Part shown: one piece after another, positions 25,614 through 33,705 of the stretch | Position numbering within the stretch: position 1 is the first letter of the stretch | How the letters are laid out: every line of letters starts with the position of its first letter | Source of the DNA: JBCCQL01 sp039414355 | GTDB lineage: Bacteria > Planctomycetota > Planctomycetia > Pirellulales > Lacipirellulaceae | DNA length: 64,000 bases | Assembly: GCA_039414355.1 (NCBI GenBank) | Contig: JBCDJN010000008.1 | Span: 13,859 to 77,858 of the forward strand | Reading direction: 5' to 3' | Program-made: the position numbers and the translations under genes | Notes under the pieces: model-generated | The model's database searches: none | What the model saw: the letters and a program-made list of their open reading frames with translations, nothing else | What the model was told of the DNA's origin: nothing

Positions 25614-26747
25614 CTACGCGGCCAATCGGCCACCCACCCCGCAGAGGCATTCGCAGACGACCTCCGCGATCTTCTCGCCGGCGTCCGGGCGGGCGAGTTG
25701 TGCTACGCGGTCGGAAAGCTCTTGCCGACGCCCCGCATCCGCCATCAACAGGCGGAGCTCTTGTGCGAGGCCCGAGGCTAGCGATTGCGGCGTGGAGTAC
25801 GGGTCGACCACCGGGCAGCCGCTCTGCTCGGCGAACAACCGGGCGTTGGCCATCTGATGATCGCCTTCGCCATCGATCAGCGGCACCAGCACGGCCGGGG
25901 CGCCGGCCAAGGCCAGCTCCGCCAGCATCGTTCCGCCCGATCGACAAACCACCAGATCGGTCTCCGCCAGCAGCGACGCGAGTTCATCAATGTGCGTTAC
26001 CACCAGCGCGTCCAGGCCGCGGCCCGCGTACCGCTGCTCGGTGGCTTGCAGCTGGCCTTCGCCCGTCTGGTGAACGATCTGCCAGCCGGAGAGATCGCCC
26101 ACCATCTCCGAGAGCGCGGCCGGCGCCGCTTCATTGAGCGTGTGGCCGCCGCCAACGCCGCCGAGAACGACCAGCCGACGAAGCGGGTCGCCCGCGTCCA
26201 GCGGCCGCCGTCGGCGATCGGCCAACGCCTCGAACCCGGGTCGGCCCGGCACGCCGGTGACCATCAGCGGGGCGTCGACCGAGAGGTGCGGCCGGAGCGA
26301 CTCGAAGGCGCCGCACACCGCCTCGGCCGCGTGAGCCATCCGCCGAGCCGTACGAGACGGCGCGGCGTCCTGCTCCAGCAGCACAAACGGGACACCCTTG
26401 CCGTGGGCGGCGCGAACCATGGCGGCGCTAGCGCACCCACCAAGGCCGACCACTAGCGAGACCTTCTGCTCACGGACCAGCCATCGCGAAGCCCAGAAGC
26501 CCACGAAGTTGTCCGTGACAAAGCGGACTGCCTCAAGCGGCGAATTGGGAACCGGCTTGCTGGGCATCGCCACGTAGTTGTAGCCGGCGCCGCGGACCAG
26601 GTGCCGCTCCACCGCGCGGCCATCGCCGGCGAAGGAGACCTGCGCCTCGGGCATCATCCGCTGCACATGCCGGGCGATCGAAAGGCCCGGGTAGAGGTTG
26701 CCCAGAAGCGAGCCACCAGCCAGCAGCACATGCGGTCCATTGAGCAT
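25614..26747 (-). CDS. MurG-like glycosyltransferase with altered glycine loop
   Basis: A 377-residue GT-B (GT28) protein. In MurG the N-terminal GGTGGH loop contacts the lipid-I diphosphate; here it reads LAGGSLLGNLYPGLSIARHV, keeping one GG but losing the second glycines and the histidine. VVGLGGCASAAMV and the C-terminal donor site CRSGGTMLAELALAGAPAVL with downstream DHQMANARLF remain MurG-like. It may make lipid II or a modified product; whether it is the sole MurG of this genome cannot be told. ATG 26747 with AGGGAAG upstream. It follows the Mur-ligase-like gene in the same orientation after 307 bp. Confidence 0.8.
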   Translation of the reverse strand: MLNGPHVLLAGGSLLGNLYPGLSIARHVQRMMPEAQVSFAGDGRAVERHLVRGAGYNYVAMPSKPVPNSPLEAVRFVTDNFVGFWASRWLVREQKVSLVVGLGGCASAAMVRAAHGKGVPFVLLEQDAAPSRTARRMAHAAEAVCGAFESLRPHLSVDAPLMVTGVPGRPGFEALADRRRRPLDAGDPLRRLVVLGGVGGGHTLNEAAPAALSEMVGDLSGWQIVHQTGEGQLQATEQRYAGRGLDALVVTHIDELASLLAETDLVVCRSGGTMLAELALAGAPAVLVPLIDGEGDHQMANARLFAEQSGCPVVDPYSTPQSLASGLAQELRLLMADAGRRQELSDRVAQLARPDAGEKIAEVVCECLCGVGGRLAA

Positions 26748-27054
26748 CGGAGTCTTCCCTGAATGCCGGACGCGGCGGCCGCGTCGTGCTCAGAGGCGGG
26801 GAGCGGGCCCGCCGAGGTGATTCGGCTGAGCAACCGGGGCGGCGTAGGCCACCCCGGCGCTCAGCTAGAAGAAGCTCCACCGCGAAGCAGCCGCAAGGCA
26901 GCGATTGACCCAGTAACCGCTGGCCCCACAGCTATTGTGCTTCTACCCAGGGGAGGGCAGCCTTGCCGAGACCCCGCAATCCCAGCTTGGCGGGCGATGA
27001 AGCTTCCGAAATGGGTCTCCTGTCTCGTCGTTGATCGGGGATGCACGGGCGCCG
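26748..27054. other. Spacer between the MurE-like and MurG-like genes
   Basis: About 300 bp with no credible frame, RNA gene or repeat. It presumably holds the promoter of the MurG-like gene, read on the minus strand. I see no consensus. Confidence 0.35.
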
Positions 27055-28461
27055 TTACGCGACCATGCCGGCGGCGGGTTCGTTCTTCATTCGCAGGCGG
27101 ATCAGCCCGCGGACAACGTCTTCGTTGGGCGGCGGATCGCCGGCGTCGATCTCAATCTTCGCGCTGCCAAGCACCAGCACCGCGTCGCCGGGTTCAGCCA
27201 GGGCGAGCGCGAGGGCGACCGCCGAGAAGCGGTCCTCAACCCAACGCACGCCGCTAACCTGCTGCGAGCGACCGATAGCCTCCGGCGCCACGAGGACGGT
27301 GTCCTCGCCCGCGGCGCGAACAATTCTGCTGGCGAGCGCCGGGTTGCCGGGCAGGTCGACCACCACCAGCACGCGGCCCGCGGTTACGCCGCTCGTCGCC
27401 CGGAGGGCCGCGGCAACCGCTGCGGGCGATTGGGCCGCGTCCAGGTAGACGGAGTAGGGCTGGCCACAAACGACCGCCCGCATCATGTCGATCCGCCGGC
27501 CGGCAGACTCCAGTCCGCGGGCGATGTCAACCATCGACACCCCGCCGGCGGCAGCCGTGGCCGCCGCGGCCAAGCAATTCATCGCAAAGGCGTCGCCCAC
27601 CACCGGCGCCTCGACGGCCACTGTCTCATCGCCGCAGCGAAGCAGCAGCGTCTGGCCGCCGTTGGTGCGTTCGAGCACGGCGCCGCACAAGTCGGCGCCC
27701 GGGTCTTGGCCATAGGTGAAGACGCGATGCGATTCGCCAATCGCCGTCGACGAACCATGCGGCGCCACGATGACACCATCCCCCGCCAGGCAGTTAATGG
27801 CTGCCTCCGCGTTGTTGGTCGAAGCGCTGTTGATCGAAGGCCCAACCAGGCAGAGCGTTTGGATTCGGCTGCCGGCCAGCTCAATGCCGCCGGCGCGAGA
27901 CTCGATCAGCGCGTGCTGGCAACCGTTCGCCCCGCTCCGCGCGAGCCACGAGGCGACGGGCGCCGGCGTGAGTTGTTTGGTGGTAAGCGGCCGCACGTGC
28001 AGGCCATCGTCCAGCCGACCGTCGTCGGCCGACGCCACGTCCTGGCCCGCCTGCTGGCAGATCGAATGCAGCAGCCGCAGCGTCGTGCTCTTGCCGGCAA
28101 CGCCTGCAACCGCCGTGACGGGCAGCGTGTGGCTGGGGCGCCCGACGAGCTCGTGGCAGATGGCGCCGAACGCGGCAAGCGGGTCGGCCACCGTGAATTG
28201 CGGGGCGCAGCACGGGAGCAGCGTGTCAGCCACCACGGCGGCAGCGCCGCGGGCGATCGCCTCGGCAGCGGCCTCAGCCTGCGAAACGGCATCGCCCGCT
28301 ACAGCAATGAACGCGTCGCCAGGCCGGGCGTGGCGGGCCTGCGTGGTGCAGCCGGTCACCACCGCGTCGCTCGCGGCCGGCAACGTGGTTGCCAGCACCT
28401 GGGCAAGGCTTACGCCCTGGGCGGTCTGCTGATTCGCGCTGAGCACGCTTGTGGCCTCCAT
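27055..28461 (-). CDS. Divergent Mur ligase family protein (MurE-like)
   Basis: A 468-residue protein with the three-domain Mur ligase plan. The N-terminal domain has TGCTTQARHARPGDAFIAV and EAIARGAAAVVAD, as in MurE. The central ATPase has VAGVAGKSTTLRLL, so the P-loop lysine is kept although the usual GTNGKTT is changed. The C-terminal Rossmann domain is VSGVRWVEDRF and onward. The conserved HLDYH-type block is replaced by LVGPSINSASTNNAEAAIN, and no DNPR diaminopimelate motif is found. It is probably a paralogue with changed or lost amino-acid ligase activity. ATG 28461 is a choice without Shine-Dalgarno support; 28488 is possible. Confidence 0.75.
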   Translation of the reverse strand: MEATSVLSANQQTAQGVSLAQVLATTLPAASDAVVTGCTTQARHARPGDAFIAVAGDAVSQAEAAAEAIARGAAAVVADTLLPCCAPQFTVADPLAAFGAICHELVGRPSHTLPVTAVAGVAGKSTTLRLLHSICQQAGQDVASADDGRLDDGLHVRPLTTKQLTPAPVASWLARSGANGCQHALIESRAGGIELAGSRIQTLCLVGPSINSASTNNAEAAINCLAGDGVIVAPHGSSTAIGESHRVFTYGQDPGADLCGAVLERTNGGQTLLLRCGDETVAVEAPVVGDAFAMNCLAAAATAAAGGVSMVDIARGLESAGRRIDMMRAVVCGQPYSVYLDAAQSPAAVAAALRATSGVTAGRVLVVVDLPGNPALASRIVRAAGEDTVLVAPEAIGRSQQVSGVRWVEDRFSAVALALALAEPGDAVLVLGSAKIEIDAGDPPPNEDVVRGLIRLRMKNEPAAGMVA

Positions 28462-28666
28462 GCCGGCGTGACGTTTCAGGCCACCCATCGCCGGGCAGCC
28501 GGGCCGCGGCCCCTCCTGGGCTCGCTGCACCGCCGGGATACTCGGCGAATCCCCAGAACGCGTCAAGGCGGATGATCGGCGTCGCTGCGCCCCTCAAAGT
28601 ACCCTGGCGACGCCGCAGGTAGTTGCCGTGGCGGCGGGGCGGGCATCGGCCTACGATCCGCGCGCT

Positions 28667-29506
28667 ATGGGAATCCCGATCGATCTCGACAACAACACGC
28701 TGGCCGAAAGCCCCCTCGCTTGGTTGCTCGGCAGCTGCGGAAGCGCCGCCGATCGCGAGCTGGAGCTGGCAATCCAAGCCGCCGGCTGGCTGGCGGAGCC
28801 GGTCGACGCCGACGAGGCGGTCGAACTGGCCGACCCCGAATTCCCGCCGGCAGCCGTTCTTCTCTGCCACGAGCGTCCCACCCAGCGCCACGGCAATCTG
28901 ACGACGCAGCTACGCACGCTTTTGCCAGAGACGCCGATGCTGATGGTGGGCGGTAGCTGGTCCGAAGGCACTCGGGCAAGGCCATCGACAACCGGCGGAA
29001 TCGCCTGGCGGCCCTGGCACGAGGCAACCGGTTGGCTTGAGGGAATCACCCCCAGCGACGACGGCTCAATCGCGCCGGGCAACCGGCCGCTGGTGGTCAC
29101 CGAAGCCGCGGACTTCGAATCCGCCGACACGGTCGCCGCAGCGCTGCACGCCGAGGGCTTTGCGACCGCTCTATCGACTCCCCCCTGCCCCGCCAACCTC
29201 ACACGCGGGGCCGACGCCGCGGTTTGGGTCGGTGGGCAGCTCGATGGCCTCCGCGCAAACCGGCTGGCAACCTTCTGCCAACGCCACCGGCGATGCGCTA
29301 TGGTGGTCGCGCTGCTCGATTTCCCGCGGCCGGACGAGGCGTGGCTCGCCCGCCAGCTCGGCGCCACGGCTGTGCTGGGCAAGCCCTGGTCACCGCGGGC
29401 GTTGGCCGGGATCCTCCGCCGTGCCACCGGCGAATCCCGCAGCCAACCACAACGCGGTGGCTTGCGAACCCACGACAACACGGAAAGGCCGGACGCCGCG
29501 GCCTAG
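28667..29506 (+). CDS. Hypothetical protein with receiver-like C-terminus
   Basis: A 279-residue soluble protein beginning MGIPIDLDNNTLAESPLAWL. The C-terminal part (CAMVVALLDFPRPDEAWLAR then LGATAVLGKPWSPRALAGIL) resembles the last strands and K-P of a response-regulator receiver, and an earlier block (PAAVLLCHERPTQRHGN) resembles the phosphoacceptor strand of one. The acidic pocket is not evident, so this would be a decayed or pseudo-receiver. No family was recognised. Start ATG 28667 lacks a clear Shine-Dalgarno sequence; the frame is open from 28628. The stop overlaps the stop of the convergent ImmA/IrrE-like gene by 4 bp. Confidence 0.65.
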   Translation: MGIPIDLDNNTLAESPLAWLLGSCGSAADRELELAIQAAGWLAEPVDADEAVELADPEFPPAAVLLCHERPTQRHGNLTTQLRTLLPETPMLMVGGSWSEGTRARPSTTGGIAWRPWHEATGWLEGITPSDDGSIAPGNRPLVVTEAADFESADTVAAALHAEGFATALSTPPCPANLTRGADAAVWVGGQLDGLRANRLATFCQRHRRCAMVVALLDFPRPDEAWLARQLGATAVLGKPWSPRALAGILRRATGESRSQPQRGGLRTHDNTERPDAAA

Positions 29507-30255
29507 CCGTGGTCGGTGTACTCGCTCAGCAGCACCTCGCGTCGCCAACCAGGTTCGTGCACCGGCCAAGCGCGGACTCGCACCAGGAACTCCCCCTCGG
29601 GACCGGCGATGGTCGGTTCGCCCCGCTCGTGGCAGTGCCGCCACGCCGCCCGCTCCGCATCGCCCCACGGCGGCGGTTCGCGTCTGAAGTTGCTCCGCCG
29701 CCAGCCGGTGGCGCCCTGGTCCATCACCGTGATCGCGGCCGGCGTGTCGACCACTTCCAGCAGCCGCCGGGCGATCAGTTCGTGGCTGGCGGTGTTGTAG
29801 AGGGCTTTGAGCGACAACAGATCCCAGTCCGCACAGTCGCCGTCCACGCCAAACCATCGGGCGGGCAGCAGCAGCCGCGACGCCAGCGCGTTTGCGATCC
29901 GTTCCCGCACGCCGCCCGCGGCTTGCTCGGCCGGCACTCCCAGCCGCCCGCAAACCCGCACGGCGGCCCACTCGCCAATCTCGTGAGCGACCGCCCACTG
30001 CCGGCGTTCGGGCCGCTGGTCGGGCGCCAACAGGATGACGCCGCGGCGGGGCTTGGGCTCGGCCACCGTCGTGGCGAACCGCGCGAGGCTGCCGCGCGCG
30101 GCGGTCGCGGCCGCGGTGGCCACCACAAGGCCAAGGCTGTCGGCAACGCGGAACGCGTCCACCGGCGGGCCGTCGATGCCGGCTTCCCAAATGAGTTCGT
30201 CGGCGACGCGCTGCGTCGCCGCATCAACGGCTTCGGCCGGCAGATCGGGGATCAT
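29503..30255 (-). CDS. ImmA/IrrE-like metallopeptidase-fold protein with variant HEIGEW motif
   Basis: A 250-residue protein. RPERRQWAVAHEIGEWAAVR carries the active-site helix: H91 and E92 are present, but the position of the second zinc histidine of HExxH is E95. Downstream RIANALASRLLLPARWF matches the E-x-x-A-N-x-x-A-x-x-L-L-x-P helix of ImmA/IrrE peptidases. Family members cleave repressors in stress or mobile-element regulation. The substitution leaves metal binding uncertain. ATG 30255 is preferred; GTG 30315 extends it. It is divergent from rimO. No cognate repressor gene was seen beside it. Confidence 0.7.
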   Translation of the reverse strand: MIPDLPAEAVDAATQRVADELIWEAGIDGPPVDAFRVADSLGLVVATAAATAARGSLARFATTVAEPKPRRGVILLAPDQRPERRQWAVAHEIGEWAAVRVCGRLGVPAEQAAGGVRERIANALASRLLLPARWFGVDGDCADWDLLSLKALYNTASHELIARRLLEVVDTPAAITVMDQGATGWRRSNFRREPPPWGDAERAAWRHCHERGEPTIAGPEGEFLVRVRAWPVHEPGWRREVLLSEYTDHG

Positions 30256-30494
30256 GGCACCAGTGGCGAGGGCTTGTGGCGACGGGCCAACGACCGCGGC
30301 AGGCTGCGCCGGCACGCGACCGAAAAAGTGTTCGCATGTATACTACTCGCACGGTCGCGATCCGCAAGGCTCTTTCGGCCGGCGAAGTCGTCCGGCTGAG
30401 GAATCCACGCGATAGGGCGTTGCCAAGCCGGCGTCGGGCCCGGCACAATCAACGGATTCGAGAGCAGATCATCACTCCCGTTGGGCGAAGCACG

Positions 30495-31901
30495 TTGGCG
30501 ACCACGTTTTCTGAGAACCTCGAACAAGCCCGCGAGACCAAGGGCCGCTACACGTTCGTCAGCCTGGGCTGCCCCAAGAACCTGGTCGACAGCGAACGGA
30601 TGCTCGGCCTGCTGCAGCTTGACGGCTACGAGTTGGTGCCCGACGCCGGCGACGCCTACTTTGCGATCGTCAACACCTGCGGCTTCATCGAGGCAGCCCG
30701 CGAGGAGTCGTTCGCCGCCATCGACGAGATGCTCGCCCTCAAGCAGGCGGGCGACCTGAAGGGCGTCATCGTCTCCGGCTGTTTGGCGGAGCGGCAGCAA
30801 TCGGCGTTGCTGGAAGAGCGGCCTGGCATCGATCACTTGGTGGGCGTCTTTGGGCGTGACGAAGTGACGCGCGTCGCCGACCGGCTCCTCGGCGGCCTGC
30901 AGGAGCAGCGGCTGGTCTTCAACCCGGCCCCGGCCAAGCCGCTGGACGATACGGACCGCCTGCGGATCACGCCCGGCCACTTCGCCTACCTCAAGATCTC
31001 CGAGGGCTGCGACCGGCTCTGCACCTTCTGCGCCATCCCCAAGATGCGGGGCAAGCACGCCACCAAGCCGATCGAAGAGGTGATCGCCGAGGCGAAGCAG
31101 CTGGCCCAGGACGGTGTCCGCGAACTCGTGGTCGTGGCGCAAGACACCACTTACTACGGCATGGATCTGTACGGCGAGACGCGCCTGGTTGAGCTGCTGC
31201 GGGAGCTGGACAAGGTGGATGGCTTGGAGTGGATCCGGCTCATGTACCTCTACCCGATGTACTTCTCGGACGAGTTGATCGACACCATCGGCGCCTCGCA
31301 AAGGATCGTCAACTACCTCGACATGCCGCTGCAGCACATCAACGACCGCATGCTCAAGCGGATGCAGCGGCGTGTTCCGCGGGCGGCGACGGTAGAGCTG
31401 CTCGGCAAGCTGCGTGAGCGGCTGCCGGGCGTGACGATGCGGACGACGCTCATCACCGGCTTCCCCGGCGAGACCGACGAGCAGTTCGCCGAGCTGGCGG
31501 AGTTTGTTGCCGGGCAGAGGTTTGAACGCCTCGGCGTGTTCACCTATTCCCTGGAGCCTGACACGCCCGCCGCCCGCTTGCCGGGTCATCTGCCTGAGGA
31601 CGTGAAGGAGCAACGCCGCGGCGAGCTGATGGCCATACAGCAGCAAGTGGCCTTTGAATGGGGCGACGCGAAGATCGGCCAGCGGCTCGACGTGCTGATC
31701 GACGCCCACGACGCCGAACAGCCGGGCGTGGCGATCGGCAGATCGGTGAGCGACGCGCCGGATGTTGACTGCCAGGTCTTTGTCTCCGGCGGCGCGGGCG
31801 CCGCGAAGGAGTTCGCACCGGTCGGCAAGTTCGTGCCGTGCGAGGTGGTGGCCCGCAGCGGCTACGACCTGGTGGCCGCGCCCGTCGGCTCGCCTCGCTG
31901 A
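30495..31901 (+). CDS. rimO: Ribosomal protein S12 methylthiotransferase
   Basis: A 468-residue radical-SAM enzyme that methylthiolates an aspartate of ribosomal protein S12. The N-terminal MTTase domain has YTFVSLGCPKNLVDSERM, IVNTCGFIEAA and VSGCLAERQ, giving three cysteines for one Fe-S cluster. The radical-SAM core has EGCDRLCTFCAIPKMRGKHA (CxxxCxxC) for the second. TRAM-like sequence ends the protein. Ile-Pro-Lys after the cluster and the overall layout point to RimO rather than MiaB. TTG 30495 is chosen since the conserved region starts 15 codons later; ATG 30336 is in frame but the extension looks non-conserved. Three bp separate it from pgsA. Confidence 0.95.
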   Translation: MATTFSENLEQARETKGRYTFVSLGCPKNLVDSERMLGLLQLDGYELVPDAGDAYFAIVNTCGFIEAAREESFAAIDEMLALKQAGDLKGVIVSGCLAERQQSALLEERPGIDHLVGVFGRDEVTRVADRLLGGLQEQRLVFNPAPAKPLDDTDRLRITPGHFAYLKISEGCDRLCTFCAIPKMRGKHATKPIEEVIAEAKQLAQDGVRELVVVAQDTTYYGMDLYGETRLVELLRELDKVDGLEWIRLMYLYPMYFSDELIDTIGASQRIVNYLDMPLQHINDRMLKRMQRRVPRAATVELLGKLRERLPGVTMRTTLITGFPGETDEQFAELAEFVAGQRFERLGVFTYSLEPDTPAARLPGHLPEDVKEQRRGELMAIQQQVAFEWGDAKIGQRLDVLIDAHDAEQPGVAIGRSVSDAPDVDCQVFVSGGAGAAKEFAPVGKFVPCEVVARSGYDLVAAPVGSPR

Positions 31902-31904
31902 AAT

Positions 31905-32543
31905 ATGAACGCCGCCACGCCCCAGACCGAATCGGCGCCAAGCCTCCCCGCCAGCCACGCGGCCGCGGTCGTTTGGAACGTGCCGAACGTGCTCTCGGCG
32001 GCTCGGCTGGTGCTGGCGGCCGTGTTCTTCGTCGCGATGTCGCTGCGGTGGCATTGGGCGGCCGTCGGCTTGTTCGCGGTGGCGTCGGTAACCGACTGGC
32101 TCGATGGCTTCTGGGCGCGGCGGTTCCAACAGATCACGGCGCTCGGCCGGGTGCTCGATCCGCTGGCGGACAAGGTGCTGGTCTGCGGCGCGTTCACCTA
32201 CCTGGCGGCGACGCCCGATTCGTGTGTCGACGCGTGGGTGGCGGTCGTCGTCATCACCCGCGAGTTGCTGGTCACCACGCTGCGGGCGCGGGTGGAACAG
32301 TCCGGCACGGCCTTCGTCACCAGCTTCGCGGGCAAGGCGAAGATGACGCTGCAGTGCCTCGCAATCCTCGCCTCGCTGCTGGTCCTGGCGGCCGGCGGTT
32401 CGACCGGTGACGCGCTCGGCCGGGCGACCACGGCCCTGGTCTGGGCGGCGGCGGCGGCCACCGTCTACTCGGCAGCCGAGTACGTGCGGGCGGCGACTGC
32501 ACACCCGCGAAGCGATGATCCTTGCGGCGGAGGCGAACCGTGA
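31905..32543 (+). CDS. pgsA: CDP-diacylglycerol--glycerol-3-phosphate 3-phosphatidyltransferase
   Basis: A 212-residue inner-membrane CDP-alcohol phosphatidyltransferase catalysing the committed step to phosphatidylglycerol. The signature D-x2-D-G-x2-A-R-x8-G-x3-D-x3-D is complete: DWLDGFWARRF then ALGRVLDPLADKVL. About five hydrophobic helices are visible, including VLVCGAFTYLAATP and CLAILASLLVLAAG. Other CDP-alcohol transferases share the motif, but the NVPNVLSAARL start is PgsA-like. ATG 31905. The stop overlaps the next GTG by 4 bp, so rimO-pgsA-CPBP are very probably one transcript. Confidence 0.9.
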   Translation: MNAATPQTESAPSLPASHAAAVVWNVPNVLSAARLVLAAVFFVAMSLRWHWAAVGLFAVASVTDWLDGFWARRFQQITALGRVLDPLADKVLVCGAFTYLAATPDSCVDAWVAVVVITRELLVTTLRARVEQSGTAFVTSFAGKAKMTLQCLAILASLLVLAAGGSTGDALGRATTALVWAAAAATVYSAAEYVRAATAHPRSDDPCGGGEP

Positions 32544-33529
32544 CCAGCGATCAGATTCCGGCGTTCGTCGCCATCGGTGTCTTGGCGGCGGCAAGCCTGG
32601 TGCTTTGGGCGGTGGTCACCCCCCGCCTGCTGCGCGACGCGTTGCTGCCTTACGAGCCCCGCTGGCGCGTGCCGTGGGGGGCGGCGGCCGGGCTGAGCGT
32701 GCTGTTCTTCGTCGCCCTGTCGATCGCGGCGGCGGCGGCCGTCACGTCCGTCACCGCCGATACCCCGGTGGAGACAGCAACACCGCAGCAGTTCCTTGAG
32801 CGCAGCGGCCAAGCGGTTCTGATTCACTTCGTGTTCATCGGGATCATGGCGGCCATGATCCACGCCACCGTCGGCGGCGGGCTGCGCGACTTCGGCCTGC
32901 CAACAAGCGGCACGCGATTGGCGGGCGACATCCGCCTCGGCCTCGGCGTATTCCTGGCGGCCTACGCGCCCTGCACGGTGCTAAACCTTGGCCTGTCGAC
33001 GCTGACCGGCAACGAGGAGATCCACCCCACCCTGGAGCAGCTGCTCGCGACGCCCGACTGGCGGACGCTGCTGGGCGCCTGGCTGATGGCGGGCCTGGTG
33101 GCGCCGTTCTTCGAGGAGTTCCTCCATCGGCTGCTGCTTCAGGGCTGGCTGGAGAAGCTCGAAGACCACGCCCTGGGCTGGCGGATCACCCGACGACCGC
33201 GGTGCGTTGGGGTCGAGAATGCCGACGCGGACGAAGACGAGGAGTCCAACGAACCCTCTGACGACGATGCCCCAATGCCGACCCGCGGCGAGCTGGTCTC
33301 CTTCGGCGGCCTCGGGCACGGATGGGCGCCGATCTTTATCAGCTCCCTGGTCTTCGCCTTCGCCCACACCAACCAGGGGCCGGTGCAACTACCTCTGTTT
33401 CTGCTGGCCATCATGCTTGGCTGGGTCTATCACCGAACCCATCGCATCGTGCCGTGTGTCGTAGCGCACATGGCGTTTAACACGGCGAGCCTGCTGCTGT
33501 TTGTGCTTTCGGAGTGGGTGGGGCGATAG
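32540..33529 (+). CDS. CPBP-family intramembrane glutamic metalloprotease
   Basis: A 329-residue polytopic membrane protein of the CaaX-protease/bacteriocin-processing (ABI) family. All catalytic motifs are visible: EEFLHRLLLQG (EExxxR, about residue 192), LVFAFAHTNQG (FxxxH) and VVAHMAFNTA (HxxxN). An acidic loop (ENADADEDEESNEPSDDDAP) between the first two motifs is longer than usual. Substrate unknown. GTG 32540 is supported by GGAGG about 7 nt upstream and by GTGA overlap with pgsA. An active protease is expected, in contrast to the degenerate CPBP-like domain at 52498-54480. Confidence 0.9.
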   Translation: MTSDQIPAFVAIGVLAAASLVLWAVVTPRLLRDALLPYEPRWRVPWGAAAGLSVLFFVALSIAAAAAVTSVTADTPVETATPQQFLERSGQAVLIHFVFIGIMAAMIHATVGGGLRDFGLPTSGTRLAGDIRLGLGVFLAAYAPCTVLNLGLSTLTGNEEIHPTLEQLLATPDWRTLLGAWLMAGLVAPFFEEFLHRLLLQGWLEKLEDHALGWRITRRPRCVGVENADADEDEESNEPSDDDAPMPTRGELVSFGGLGHGWAPIFISSLVFAFAHTNQGPVQLPLFLLAIMLGWVYHRTHRIVPCVVAHMAFNTASLLLFVLSEWVGR

Positions 33530-33588
33530 GCGGTTCTTCGCCCGCAAGCTGCATCCACGGCCGATCTTGCCGCGAAAACCCTAGCCGT

Positions 33589-33613
33589 CTAACTTTATTG
33601 TTAGCGTGCTAAC
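33589..33613. promoter_or_regulatory. Palindromic candidate operator upstream of the RND efflux genes
   Basis: GTTAGCGTGCTAAC (33600-33613) is a near-perfect palindrome (GTTAGC-GT-GCTAAC). It overlaps a second inverted repeat CTAAC-TTTATT-GTTAG (33589-33604). It lies in a rare AT-rich spot about 95 bp upstream of the adaptor start. The geometry suits a dimeric repressor such as TetR- or MarR-type, but no such gene is in the window. A TTGACA at 33652 has no fitting -10. Confidence 0.45.
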
Positions 33614-33705
33614 GACAGCGAATCAGCCGCCGCCTTCCCGGGCAGAGTTTTTTGACACAGCGTCGTCCTACGCAAGCGGTCCCCACCCCGGCCTCGGAGC
33701 CTAAC

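Noticed and set aside
30339..30344. TATACT as a -10 box for rimO
   Set aside because: No -35 partner at the right spacing. Mentioned only because it is AT-rich for this window.
30252..32594. 780-codon minus-strand open frame across rimO and pgsA
   Set aside because: It is antisense to two genes with complete catalytic motifs. Its translation is His/Arg/Glu-rich without any domain, the usual shadow of GC-rich coding DNA.
33652..33657. TTGACA as a -35 box for the RND genes
   Set aside because: No acceptable -10 at 16-18 bp downstream, and the sequence is also a possible TTG start codon context. Not called as a promoter.
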